DNA of 64,000 bases from Sipunculus nudus (lineage: Eukaryota > Annelida > Sipuncula > Golfingiida > Sipunculidae), in NCBI GenBank assembly GCA_026874595.1, contig CM049320.1, positions 22,951,714-23,015,713 on the forward strand. The letters are read 5' to 3'. Every line of letters starts with the position of its first letter. Position 1 is the stretch's first letter. Positions 1 to 9,485 of the stretch are shown in pieces. The notes below the pieces were generated by a model that was not told the origin of the DNA, ran no database searches, and saw only the letters and a list, made by a program, of their open reading frames with translations. The position numbers were made by a program, and so were the translations under genes.

Positions 1-1000
1 GTACATAAACCTTTGATTTTTCATTATTCCACATCTTACGATGGGTTTTGGTTAGTTGTTGCCCAGTGTCCCCACTATCCCCTCCCAGGCAGCAGCCGCT
101 TGTGCCTGTGGTCTTGCCCGTTGTATATTTAAGTGTCCAAACTATCCTACAGTGTTTATCAGAGAATACAGCGTCAAAATCCTCCACTCCGAATTTGCTA
201 ACTTTAGAGAGGATGACAGCATTGCCAATTACATAGTCAATTACAGAGTTATCTGTTGTGGTGGCTTTACCTACTTTATCCCTTCCTAATCTGCCATTCA
301 TACAAAATAATGCTAATGACTTGCACATTTCAATGAGACTGTGGCCATAATTATCAGGCCTTCTATCATCACAGTTCTGTCTTTCAAGTGTAATACCAAG
401 TTCATCTAGAGTGTTAATATCAATTAATATTTCTGTTACCTCTCGGTCTAGTTCCAGGTGTTCAAGTATGAGTTCACTAGTCTCAATATAGTCGTTTAGG
501 TATTGCGTGTGCGCATTAAAATCTCCACATATACAAATGTAAAACTCGTCACTCATGAAAAATATTTCACCCATAGTTCTAACATCGGTTCATTGTGCTG
601 GTACTTAGACCCTTCAGGTGGTACATATACATTACCAAGTGCTAAGTCCTTGTCCAAACCTGTAACAGCTTTATTTATGATAATTAACTGTATGAGATCA
701 CTGCCTGACTTATTAAAGGTGATATATTTGTCCAGCCACTTTTTGTAAACAACACACAGGCCACCCGATCTCACATTTGAGCAGCGCTTCCTGTTTTTAT
801 ATATAATTTCAAGACCAATATCATTACCCTTGCTTGTTATATCATCAATATCTATATCATCCAGTTTGGTCTCACAAAAACATGATATGTCAATTTTTTT
901 TCAAGTTTTCAGTGAATTCTGGAATATTCAATTTACTTCTCTCTCTCTTGACATTGTACTGAGTAGTTATGGTCATATGAGTGAATTTCATTGTGTTCAG
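1..1000 (-). pseudogene. LINE-a ORF2 endonuclease fragment (APE type)
   Basis: Minus-strand translation gives pieces of an apurinic/apyrimidinic-like endonuclease, the N-terminal domain of non-LTR retrotransposon ORF2. Visible motifs in order are CETKLD (the catalytic Glu motif, about 870), SGGLCVVYKKW (about 760), GNVYVPPEGSKY (about 630), CGDFNAHTQ (about 510), and a C-terminal NGRLGRD...NSVIDYV stretch (about 220-300). The reading frame shifts between the VPPEG and GDFN blocks, and a stop falls upstream of CETK. The copy is therefore dead. The element leaves the window at base 1, so the reverse transcriptase would lie outside it. The family is known to cut target DNA during retrotransposition. 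The clade (CR1/L2/Jockey-like) cannot be settled from the endonuclease alone. Confidence 0.8.
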
Positions 1001-1044
1001 GAAAGTTAAGAGTTTTCTTACCTTTGACTGGCACTCAATGCCTT

Positions 1045-2115
1045 TCCTATGCCCTAGTATCTAAGTCATCAATATTCAACACACAGTCACCAAGTCCTAA
1101 CAGTTCAAGATCTGGGTTTCGTACTCCTAGTTTGAAGAGATCATCTGCTGAGTCCAATGTAATCCACTTGCCTGTACCTTGGTCCCTGTCTCTATGCATG
1201 CATATGATCCTGCCATCTCTTGTGTTTACTGTCCTGTCATTCACATTCTCCAAGTTCTTGACAAATCGGAATGACTTGAACCTCAGTGCAGTCAAGTCTT
1301 CATTAATGTAGACCTTCGGACCTGGTACCCCCCTGAGTTTTTTTCTTATTCTCCATCACTCTGTCCTTTGTTTGCCTGGACACAAACTTACACACAATAA
1401 GTCTGGGGCCCGACTTATTTCTTGAACTGACTCTGTGGCATGCAGATATATCACTAGATTTGATGCTTACATTTATCTTGCTAAGGAGAGCAACTGTCTT
1501 ACCGGTGGTGACCTCTGCGGCCTCATCTTCCTCTTCTGGGATCCCACATATCTTTATGTTTTCTCTTCTCGAGTACTGTTCGAGCTCATCTAGTTTGTAC
1601 CTGCTGACTAGTGTTTGTCTCTGGAAATGTCCCATCATTTTCTCAATTTTTTCCTCCGCCTTTCTGTTCTCTTTCTGTATCATTTGGAGCAGGCCATTCG
1701 TAGCACCTGTTACGGCTGTGGACACTGCTACTGCTATAGCGTAAGTGAACACTGGGAGCATGCTATCTAAAATGTCCTTCACTGTGTTTCCTTGTTAAAC
1801 ATTCCCCTTTTTAGACAGGGCACCCTCCAAACTCTTAACTGTGTCCTCTACTTTCTCTTTCACTATTTCTGTGATTTCATCAACGTTTATAGCGTTTTGT
1901 GGCGGTTCACGCTCACGGCCATTGCTTGATTTCTCTGAATATCGCCCACTGTTCCGCCTACCTTCATTCTCTCCGTTTCTCGCAGATTCGTTCTTGCCTG
2001 AAGGTCGACGCTCTGCAGACTGCGACATTGTGCAGCACGTTGGTGATATTCGGTCAAGAAATATGTACTCGGGTGTATGATAAGTTTCAAAATTTTGCCT
2101 GTTACAATTCAGCAC
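1045..2115 (-). pseudogene. LINE-a ORF1, RNA-binding protein relic
   Basis: The minus-strand frame from 2115 runs to a stop at 1795-1797 and continues in the same frame to 1303, so a single nonsense codon splits it. The N-terminal part is charged (SAERRPSGKNESARNGENEG). The middle holds a helical stretch followed by YSRRENIKICGIPEEED, the hallmark of the coiled-coil/RRM ORF1 proteins of LINEs, and then ACHRVSSRNKSGPRLIVCKF. Near 1320-1345 a run of A and G bases marks a frameshift. Past it, VYINEDLTALRFKSFRF continues the RNA-binding C-terminus to about 1047. ORF1 proteins coat LINE RNA. This copy carries at least one stop and one frameshift. The true start is uncertain. Confidence 0.8.
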
Positions 2116-2499
2116 GTCCGTTCATACCGCCATACCAGCACCAAGTCACGCGCACTATTGTTGTTGATTGCGCAATAGGCTGTCCTCGCGGGGCAATAAA
2201 CCTGAACGACTTAACGCCTCGCTATCTCGAGTTCACACCTAAGGTGCGATCTGTCACACCTCCGTTTCACCAGCGGAAAGTAAGTGGCCAAAATACGGCC
2301 AAATATAAAACTAATCAGATTTTTATGCGGTCCTCGCTTTCGTTTGATTCTAATGAATACTCCTACACGGTATCAATTTTACACTACAGCGGGTCGTGAA
2401 GTTTTTCACGGTAAAGGACGAGAGCCGTGGATATTTTCACGCTCCCAAACCTTTCTCGCTTTCGAGTTATCAAGCGCACTGATGAATTATAAATTTTAA
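2116..2499 (-). other. Probable 5' untranslated region of LINE-a
   Basis: This stretch lies directly upstream of the LINE-a ORF1 relic and has no plausible protein. It is relatively GC-rich compared with its surroundings (for example around 2130-2280), as LINE leaders with internal promoters often are. The assignment rests on position only. Confidence 0.35.
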
Positions 2500-2681
2500 T
2501 ATTTCATGACAAGAAAACAATTTATAAATGAACTACTACTCACCTGCAAAGAGTTTATTGATAAATTTAAGAGATTTCTTACTGAAAATTGCTGATAAAT
2601 TCATGGCGAGCATATCCGTCATAGGCACTGAGGGAATCAAAAAATGACGAGTATACTCGTCATAGGCAGCGAAAGTGTTAA
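2500..2681 (-). mobile_element. PiggyBac-like transposon end
   Basis: Read on the minus strand from 2681, the segment begins with TTAA, the piggyBac target site. The perfect 18-bp palindrome TGACGAGTATACTCGTCA follows at 2645-2662. A diverged second copy of its flank lies near 2605-2625 (GCCTATGACGGATATG against GCCTATGACGAGTATAC). Sub-terminal repeats of this kind are typical of cut-and-paste transposon ends. LINE-b coding sequence stops exactly at this TTAA, as if the element inserted into LINE-b. I did not find the opposite end, so this may be a solo or truncated terminus. Confidence 0.45.
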
Positions 2682-3640
2682 AGGTAACCTGCCATATACA
2701 CCTAACACAGCAGGATCTTCATCCAAACAGTAATTATTGGCTATTCTGTTTCTATAATGTACCCATATAATTTTTTCATTATCATCCATATTAATACTTG
2801 AATTTGTATTTGTTATTATCACTATTTCTGCTGACACTAGAAAATGGTCTGACATGTCCATATTTAACACCGTCAGTTTATTAAATTAAGAGTATAACCC
2901 TGAACTAACAAGTATAAAATCAATTTGGCTCTTGCCAATAGATGAACAATATGTGTAGTCACCTTTCACATCTGGTTTGATTCGACCATTCAATATTCTT
3001 AAATTAAGCACTATACATAACTCCTGTAGTGATTTGCCAAAATTATTGACTGTTTGATCCTTACTATTTCTCTTTATTCTAAAATTATTTTCTAGGTATT
3101 CAGATATTCCTAAAAATTTAATATCATCATCTTCCAGATAATCTTGCAAATATCCAATTATTCAATAAAAGTCTCCCATCATTATTATTTCCAAATCACA
3201 ATATTCACATAACAATTCACATATAATATTTTCTAGTCTAATAATGCCATTATCCTCCTCAAAAACACTGTATACAGCTGAATATTCAGGTGCAATATAT
3301 ATAGACAGTAATGAAACTTCTTTCAACAGTCCCAGTGTATCCCTTTTTAAAATAAATATCAACATATCTGTATACCTGGTTATGACAGTTTTAATATAAT
3401 CTTTAAAGCAGTTTTTCACATAAACCATTATATCTCCACGTTTTACATTTATACCCCTCACTGAGGAGTAGCCTGTATACCCATGGAATGAGCCCAAAGT
3501 TCTTGTGAATTTTCTGCCCATGTTTCAACAAGTGTGATCACATCATTTTTAAGAAAAGAGCCCTCAATTCATTTGCCATATGTGTTTTCTGAGACCATTT
3601 GCTTTCCAGGTTAGTAACCTAAAAGGTATCTTATCAAAGT
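2682..3640 (-). pseudogene. LINE-b endonuclease domain, broken
   Basis: Three minus-strand pieces together cover an APE-type endonuclease. RLLTWKANGLRKHI (about 3620-3580) is the N-terminal Asn motif. A 119-residue piece (3521-3162) ends in EIIMMGDFY, the GDFN-like motif. An 87-residue piece (3149-2886) contains KSQIDFILVSS, the (I)DY/F motif. A last piece (2870 down) contains MSDHFLVSAEI, where Asp-His is the catalytic pair. Frameshifts or stops fall near 3560, 3155 and 2880. The enzyme would nick target DNA. This copy is inactive and its frame runs into the adjoining transposon end. Confidence 0.75.
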
Positions 3641-4210
3641 GATAACTTACTACTGTAGAATCGCTCTTAACTAACGTATTAGTCAAAAACTCACCACATT
3701 TTGTTGATTCTATGTTAGTAGACAGGTCGTCAGTTCTGGTTCCCCCGTTTAAGGTTTTAGTAAGAGTGCAAAACTGTGCGCTGTGCAAAAAGGTCAATGA
3801 ATCACCTGAAACACATGAAACAGAAACATTATTACTATCCCCATTATTATAATGATATAGCTCATCTTCAGCAACAGTAATATCATTAACATTATTCACT
3901 GGTTATTTCAAATTATTAACAGTATTACAAAGATTTGAAACATTTTGGCTATTGGAATTAACACGTGGTAACTGAGAATTCAAGGAGGCATGTCCTTTAC
4001 AAATTGTAAACTTATCTTCAGTCAATGAGAAATTATGAACGGTTCCTGGGCTTTGGCCACAACCCTATTTGCTTGTCTCAGTGTTACTAATGCTAAACGC
4101 CCCTCCTGTCACATTTCTTGTTTCTTTGAGTTTTTGCACACAGTTTTGCTCTTCGTTCCACTTATAAACCTTAATTTCTATGACAAGTTTGTCGTATCTT
4201 AATGATGCTT

Positions 4211-4800
4211 TCAGTCCCCTTCAATATCCTCCGTACACTTGACTTTCAGATTACGTCTGAGATGCCTGATATGTTCTGCAAAGTCCTCTTGTATAAAGAT
4301 AGGTGATTTCTTGTTTCTAAATGTCTTGCGTGCATTCTTCAGAACAAGGTCCTTGTCCTTATAGCGCTCAAACTTGACTATCACTGGTCTGGGTTTACCA
4401 CTTTCATTCCATGGAAGTCTGTGAGCCCGGTCGATGTTTATATTGGTTTCCTCATCTTTCATATTTAACTCTTCCGTAATCACTTCTCTAACTTTCTCCT
4501 CACACTGCTCCAAACTTTCCCTACCATTCTCCTCCTCTAGACCATAAACTATAAGGTTATTTCTCCTTAATTGTTCCTATTTTTTATTAACCTTGGTCTT
4601 TAACCTTTTGTTTTCTTACTGTAACTGTTCTATTTTGGATTCCATATCTGACATTTTCTTTTGCATAATGTTTAACTGACTCACAGTATCTTCTAATCTT
4701 TTATGTGTTCCCTGCTTTGACTGTTTTGTTACCTGTTTACCTGGGGTGACAATGTTTTTACTTGACACCTCCTGTTCTTGTATGTTCACGTCCATTATGT
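4211..4800 (-). pseudogene. LINE-b ORF1 coiled coil and RRM
   Basis: The minus strand reads in the same frame past the stop at 4802 into DIMDVNIQEQEV and a heptad-like stretch (LEDTVSQLNIMQKKMSDMES), a likely trimerising coiled coil. After stops near 4617 it continues as RRNNLIVYGLEEENGRESL, the typical LINE ORF1 RRM entry motif. The open 100-residue block 4513-4211 follows, with INIDRAHRL and KPRPVIVKFERYKDK. The order coiled coil, RRM, C-terminal domain is standard for L1/CR1-like ORF1p. The copy carries several stops. Confidence 0.75.
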
Positions 4801-4801
4801 C

Positions 4802-5110
4802 TTACCTACTGGCCGTCACACTTAATTCCCCACTTTCAGATCTATTTAATCTTGCCTGTGTTGGTCTGAATGTTCTCTGTTGCCCTTGGTTGTCTGTTTT
4901 ATCCTTTGCTCCTGTCGGTGGCGGGCCTGGGTTAGTTTCAACATCCCCACTGCACATTTGTGTCAGGGCGATAATGAGTGCAACTGCTATACAAACACGT
5001 ACCTGGGTACATGGCAACACCAACATGGGGGCTCTCCATCGAATTTTTTTGCGGGGCCCTGGTCCGTACAGACCAATACGGGCTCTATACATTTCCAAGC
5101 TGACTCCCAT
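4802..5110 (-). pseudogene. LINE-b ORF1 N-terminus with 2A ribosome-skipping peptide
   Basis: The open frame of 102 residues starts at ATG 5108-5110. Residues 55-63 read GDVETNPGP, an exact match to the 2A consensus DxExNPGP, encoded at 4922-4948. Skipping would occur between Gly62 and Pro63. Before it lies a hydrophobic run (VCIAVALIIALTQMC, residues 39-53), which resembles a signal sequence and is also the usual context of 2A peptides. A Pro/Gly/Gln-rich linker follows to the stop at 4802, beyond which the frame resumes as ORF1. 2A motifs at ORF1 N-termini are known from APE-type LINEs of several invertebrates. The copy is broken but its 2A is intact. Confidence 0.8.
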
Positions 5111-5844
5111 TAGTCACACCAGGCACTATTTTAACAAACAGACAGTTTTTAATATCTGGTTTGGAGTTTTTAGTATATTATTTACCTATATCAGCGGGAG
5201 CGCATGAGCAAACCTCCTCACTCCTTTCTCACCAGGTGGCGCCAGGTTTAAGTATGTTTAAGCAAGTTTAAGTTTAAGCATGTTTGGCCCGACATTTGAC
5301 CCAGTCACTTATATGGTGAGTTAATGTGAAAAAACATGTGACTTTCGATCCCTTGGCATTTATTTCTCATATAAATAAACAATGATTGGTCAATCCCCCA
5401 ATTCTTCCAGGTAATCCTTCCGTTTAATGTTGCAATTACCACAATAATTGTCGCTCCGCTACCACCTTTCATTAACATTTTGAATAATTCTGGAAACAGT
5501 TGTATCAGGTAAACTATCCAAGGAAGCATGTGCGTAAGTTTCTGTCTATATTTACAATACCGCGTCACGGACATTACATCGCAAACGAGAGCCACAGGTT
5601 TATCAATACATCAAATATGTCCCACGAATAAATACCTCCTGTTGGTTATAGTTGGTTGGTATTGTCCATGCATGCCCTATATTTTATCCATTTACTTATT
5701 TTGTTTGTAATTTACACTCCTCGGGAATGAATTTGGACAGGAGGTTTAGCCTGGATAAACATAGACAGACCGTCTGTGTGGAGAATGTGACATATAATCA
5801 ACAAGGACATTATACACACTCTTATAAATTGTATGTATTTTTAC

Positions 5845-6137
5845 ATTAAAATTTATTGGCAACCCTGATGCTAGTAAATTTTAATTTAAAATAACAGGGC
5901 ATGATTTTTTTTTGTTGTAAAATAGCGTGTAATTTCATATAAAAAATAACATGTAATGTCATGTTAAATAACATGAAATTCTAGTAAGATCACATGTCAA
6001 GTCATTTAAAATAACATGGAATTCCAATGAGATTACATGGAAATATTGTGGTGTAACATGCATTTTACTGGAATATTTACAGCAAATGTTACTGGCAACC
6101 CTGCTGCCAGTAAGTTTTACTGTAAAATTACAGAGTA
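5845..6137. repeat. A-specific short repeat element with terminal direct repeats
   Basis: The motif TTGGCAACCCTGATGC(T)AGTAA at about 5859 recurs as CTGGCAACCCTGCTGC(C)AGTAA at about 6090. Between them are several AATAACATG(G/A)AAT(T) units (about 5945-6020). Copy B lacks this stretch. It is probably a small non-autonomous transposon or short tandem family. No coding potential is seen. Confidence 0.5.
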
Positions 6138-6633
6138 ATTTTATTAATGAAACACGGCTCTTCTGATGCCATAATATTTTTATTCAAGTCAGCGGTTATT
6201 TTTTTTTAAAGGAAATGAGTTAGTTTGGAGTAACGGGTAAGCAAACAATTCCCCAAATTATTAATAAATTCATTATTTCGGTATTACAAGAATACAAAAT
6301 TCATGTACTAAACCCTTAAAATAGTCAAAAGGACTAAAACTAAAATATGCATGCAAACATCTTAAATATGTTAATCTTACAGAGTCATGTAAAGACTATT
6401 CAGTATTCACCAGCCTGTCTGCATGGATTTAATCAATCAAGCCAGGTTTCACAATGTTAAAGTTAAATTATGTGCAAAGGGCTTGTGAAAATCAGTTCTA
6501 CTGTTTAATAAAGTGAATTTATTTTTCAAGTGCTCGTGTCATAAATTAAACTCAGGATTTAAAAGTCTTTCAACACCATTTCAGTTGAACGATTTTATTC
6601 TGCATCAATATTTACCAGAGGCCCACCCCGTTT

Positions 6634-6673
<40 letters not shown>

Positions 6674-6861
6674 ACTCAAGAAATGTAAAGATACTTTGTC
6701 CCACAGGTGGTGTATTTTTCTTTGTTTTAACTGTCCGTTCACATCTACATACATCACCCAAAAGTGTCATGCAAGTCAGGTTGCATGCAACTTTTAAAAT
6801 AACGGATACACGCTTTTTGTTCTGATTAGCAAGGTAACTCCAATTGACTGGTCATAGCTTA
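6138..6861. other. Non-coding part of duplication copy A
   Basis: No gene is seen. The stretch holds a (CT)n microsatellite at 6636-6669. After it comes sequence homologous to 27060-27250 in copy B, including ACTTTTAAAATAA(C/T)GGATAC at 6791 and 27188. Confidence 0.6.
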
Positions 6862-7519
6862 AGCCTAGGCCACAACCGGGATGTACGGTGGTGTCTTAGG
6901 CTGAAGTATGCTGATGCTGAGGCAAGGTGCCTTCCTCAGTCAGCCAGTTAGTAAGAAGTTTGACCTGACCAGGCAGCTCTGGTAAGGCTATAAAAAGCGA
7001 CTACTAAGGTCTGGGACCTAGACGCCAGGCGCTTCTTAGGTGTAATTATGATTAATTTTGAAATAATGGAGCCGATAGATGCACCCCACCGCCGATCCCA
7101 GCAGCAGAGACCAGCTATGCCAATCGAGAGCCGAACTCAAACATTGAAACGACAGAGCCTCGACTGAATGCCATTTTATACTTGCAGTTAATGCCATTTG
7201 CATAGTTAGCAAGTTTTTTCGTCATAAGCCAAGGTGTCTTCCTCATTCCTACGGTAAAGTTAGTAAAATTTATGGAAGCCGGTGGCTCGGGTGGCCAAGT
7301 AGATTTAAAAATATCGAATGGGGATCTCAAAACATCCTTACGTCTCGTGTACGGTGGCCGCAGGTGACTGCCTGACGCGTGGCCGCCTCGATCATCAACT
7401 TAACGGTTTGCGCTTATGTCAGTTACGTTCGTTGCGGTTAAGGTTTTCGTGCGCCGACTACAAGTTATAGCCCAAAACAATCTCCGGACAGAGGCTGTAT
7501 CCCGGTTGTGAACCAGGTT
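6862..7519. mobile_element. 658-bp MITE, PIF/Harbinger-like
   Basis: The element is present in copy A and precisely absent from copy B, where GGCTAACCGGGAGACC marks the empty site. It is flanked by a TTA target duplication (6859-6861 and 7520-7522). Its inverted ends read AGCCTAGGCCACAACCGGG at the left and, on the other strand, AACCTGGTTCACAACCGGG at the right, matching at 15 of 19 bases. A 3-bp TTA/TAA duplication is the PIF/Harbinger signature. Short frames inside it are not recognisable as a transposase, so it is non-autonomous. Insertion happened after the duplication, or was lost from B by clean excision, which is less likely. Confidence 0.75.
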
Positions 7520-7522
7520 TTA

Positions 7523-8974
7523 CTGGGAGACATATGGTAAATTACGGTAAATCATACACTGTGCGAGAGCCCTGGGAGATCATTTGAAAAACTAGACAGT
7601 CCACTTAAGTTAAATGACGATAAAGTTATGATATCTCAGCTAAAAATGCCATTTTTATCATTAATCGAAGATTTTTTTTATCGAAATCATGTGTTAAATT
7701 CACCTCGGCAGTTTGTTTTTCACTGTTCGTATCGTTTGATAAGCACTGATCAGTGATGATAAACAAAAAGATGTATCTGTTAAGAGGCCACGCAAATAAT
7801 TGTTTCATTATAGGAGACCGTTTCAAGAATTTTGGTTACAAAGTATTATAAGCGAGTTCTGCTTTAATTCATAATCACAATATATAGCTAAATTACCTAG
7901 TCATTCGAATATATTCCCTTTTGAGGCCCTATATGTTTCCTTCTCATAAACTCTATGTTTGATTTTGTACGATTTATTTGTGTTATTCTTTGCCTCTTTA
8001 TTCGGCAATATCCATATTAACCACGTTTATGTATAGTTGAGCGAAAGCTAGACCAAGTTGGGGCTCGATTATGATCGGGAGTTTACAACAACAACAAAAA
8101 AGCTGATATCTGACCTCCGACCTTGAGGCGAGGCATGTGGGACAAATCATATAGGGCATCATGCAAAGTCTTCCTCGAGACTTCGCCTCGCGATTGCCAA
8201 CCTTACTTGACGCATACCATTTCACTGGACTTAAACCAATACTCATCCCTCGACATATACGTATCGTGATACTCGCCTCAGGTACGACACACGAGACTGC
8301 CGAGACGGTACATATTCAGTGTATTGAAGTTTAGATGAGGATCAGATTTCACGAGGTTTTTGGCAGTGCATTTCACCATAAGTATTTTGTATGATACTTG
8401 GAAACAATTATTTAGGGAAACTTGACACTTCTTTCTACCAATAGAATTTCTTAGATATTTCAAACATGACATTTATATGGCATGCTTTGTCTAATTATGA
8501 AATAAAATTTGAGGGTCAATTTGCTTATTTTTCGGTGTATTGAATTGAAAATGGGCACTTCTGGTTTTTTCTATGATGTTATAACTAAACTACTCATTTT
8601 AGAAAACTGACCAACAGTTTTTCATACAATTCAATACAAACTAGCAAAATTGAATATTATTCTTATTAACAGACAAAAATGAGTTTGTCAATGGATTAAA
8701 TGGATTACTTCTCCTCTGCCTCTCTTGATACTATTTTGTTTGGAAATTTCGTAGTCAAAATGTGCGACCGATTGTAAAATTAATAAGTAAAGCTGTTTCG
8801 CTGAGAAGTCCTACTATTTTTATTCATCTTAGTTCATTACTCAAGTGTAAAACTACAGCGACGACGTTGTCAAGACAACAAACCTCACAAACAGCAAAAA
8901 TTATAGCCTCCTGACAATATTATTCAGCCATAAATTTTATACCAAGCATTTTATATCATTGCATTGTCATTAGT
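7523..8974. other. Non-coding upstream part of duplication copy A
   Basis: No gene is seen. From 7560 to about 8160 and from about 8630 to 8870 it aligns with copy B (27300-27930 and 28120-28345). The segment 8160-8630 has no counterpart in B, where a G/C-tract element occupies the place. Confidence 0.6.
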
Positions 8975-9485
8975 TGGGGGCGCCAGTTAAGTGTCAAGTT
9001 CCTCCTCAAGAAGGAAGGTCATCATCATCGTTGTAGACATTATTTATCTTTGTATCTCTATTACTTTTACGATTATGTTTTCATTACTTTTTTATTATAT
9101 CCATGATGATTATCGGATCGATCATTATATTTCAGAAGAACTTTACTCTTACTTCGGAAAATATGTTACTCTGTTTCTATATATATTATGTATATATATT
9201 TTTATATTGTATTTTTGGGTTTAATGTTGCTTTGATACTTATATTTTTAAGAACCATATAATCTTATTGCAGATTTTGCGTTAATGATATTTTATATTTA
9301 TAATGTTATCATTTACGAAATTTATTGTGAAATCTTTAGTATATTTATATCACACATTAGTCATTATTATTATCCTTTCCTTACAGTATACTTTTTAAAT
9401 ATGTATTTATATTCTACAGGGTGTAAAAGACACTACAGAAAACACAGAGCAACTCAGCTTCCGGAAACAAGCTGGATCAAAATGT
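8975..9485 (+). promoter_or_regulatory. Conserved upstream region and probable 3' splice site of glycosyltransferase copy A
   Basis: Two blocks are conserved with copy B although the sequence between them has drifted. The first is GCATTGTCATTAGTTGGGGG and TCCTCCTCAAGAAGGAAGG (8961-9020). The second runs from AACCATATAATCTTATTGCA (9252) to the gene. The second ends in a pyrimidine-rich ATATTCTACAG|GG whose AG falls at 9418-9419. In the gene's frame the sequence is open from this AG but has no ATG before 9486. This suggests an upstream, possibly untranslated, exon spliced in at 9420. The promoter itself is not pinpointed. Confidence 0.45.

Larger units (their letters stand above)
2682..5205 (-). 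mobile_element. LINE-b, 5'-complete, 3'-truncated non-LTR retrotransposon with 2A
   Basis: The minus strand carries in order a 2A-bearing N-terminus (5110-4802), a coiled coil plus RRM ORF1 region (4800-4211), a degenerate linker (4210-3640), and an APE endonuclease (3640-2682). The element stops at a TTAA shared with a piggyBac-like end, and no reverse transcriptase follows. In-frame stops at 4802 and near 4617, plus several frame changes, make it inactive. The 5' end lies next to the left boundary of duplication copy A. It is a different family from LINE-a: its ORF1 and endonuclease align only in their motifs. Confidence 0.75.
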
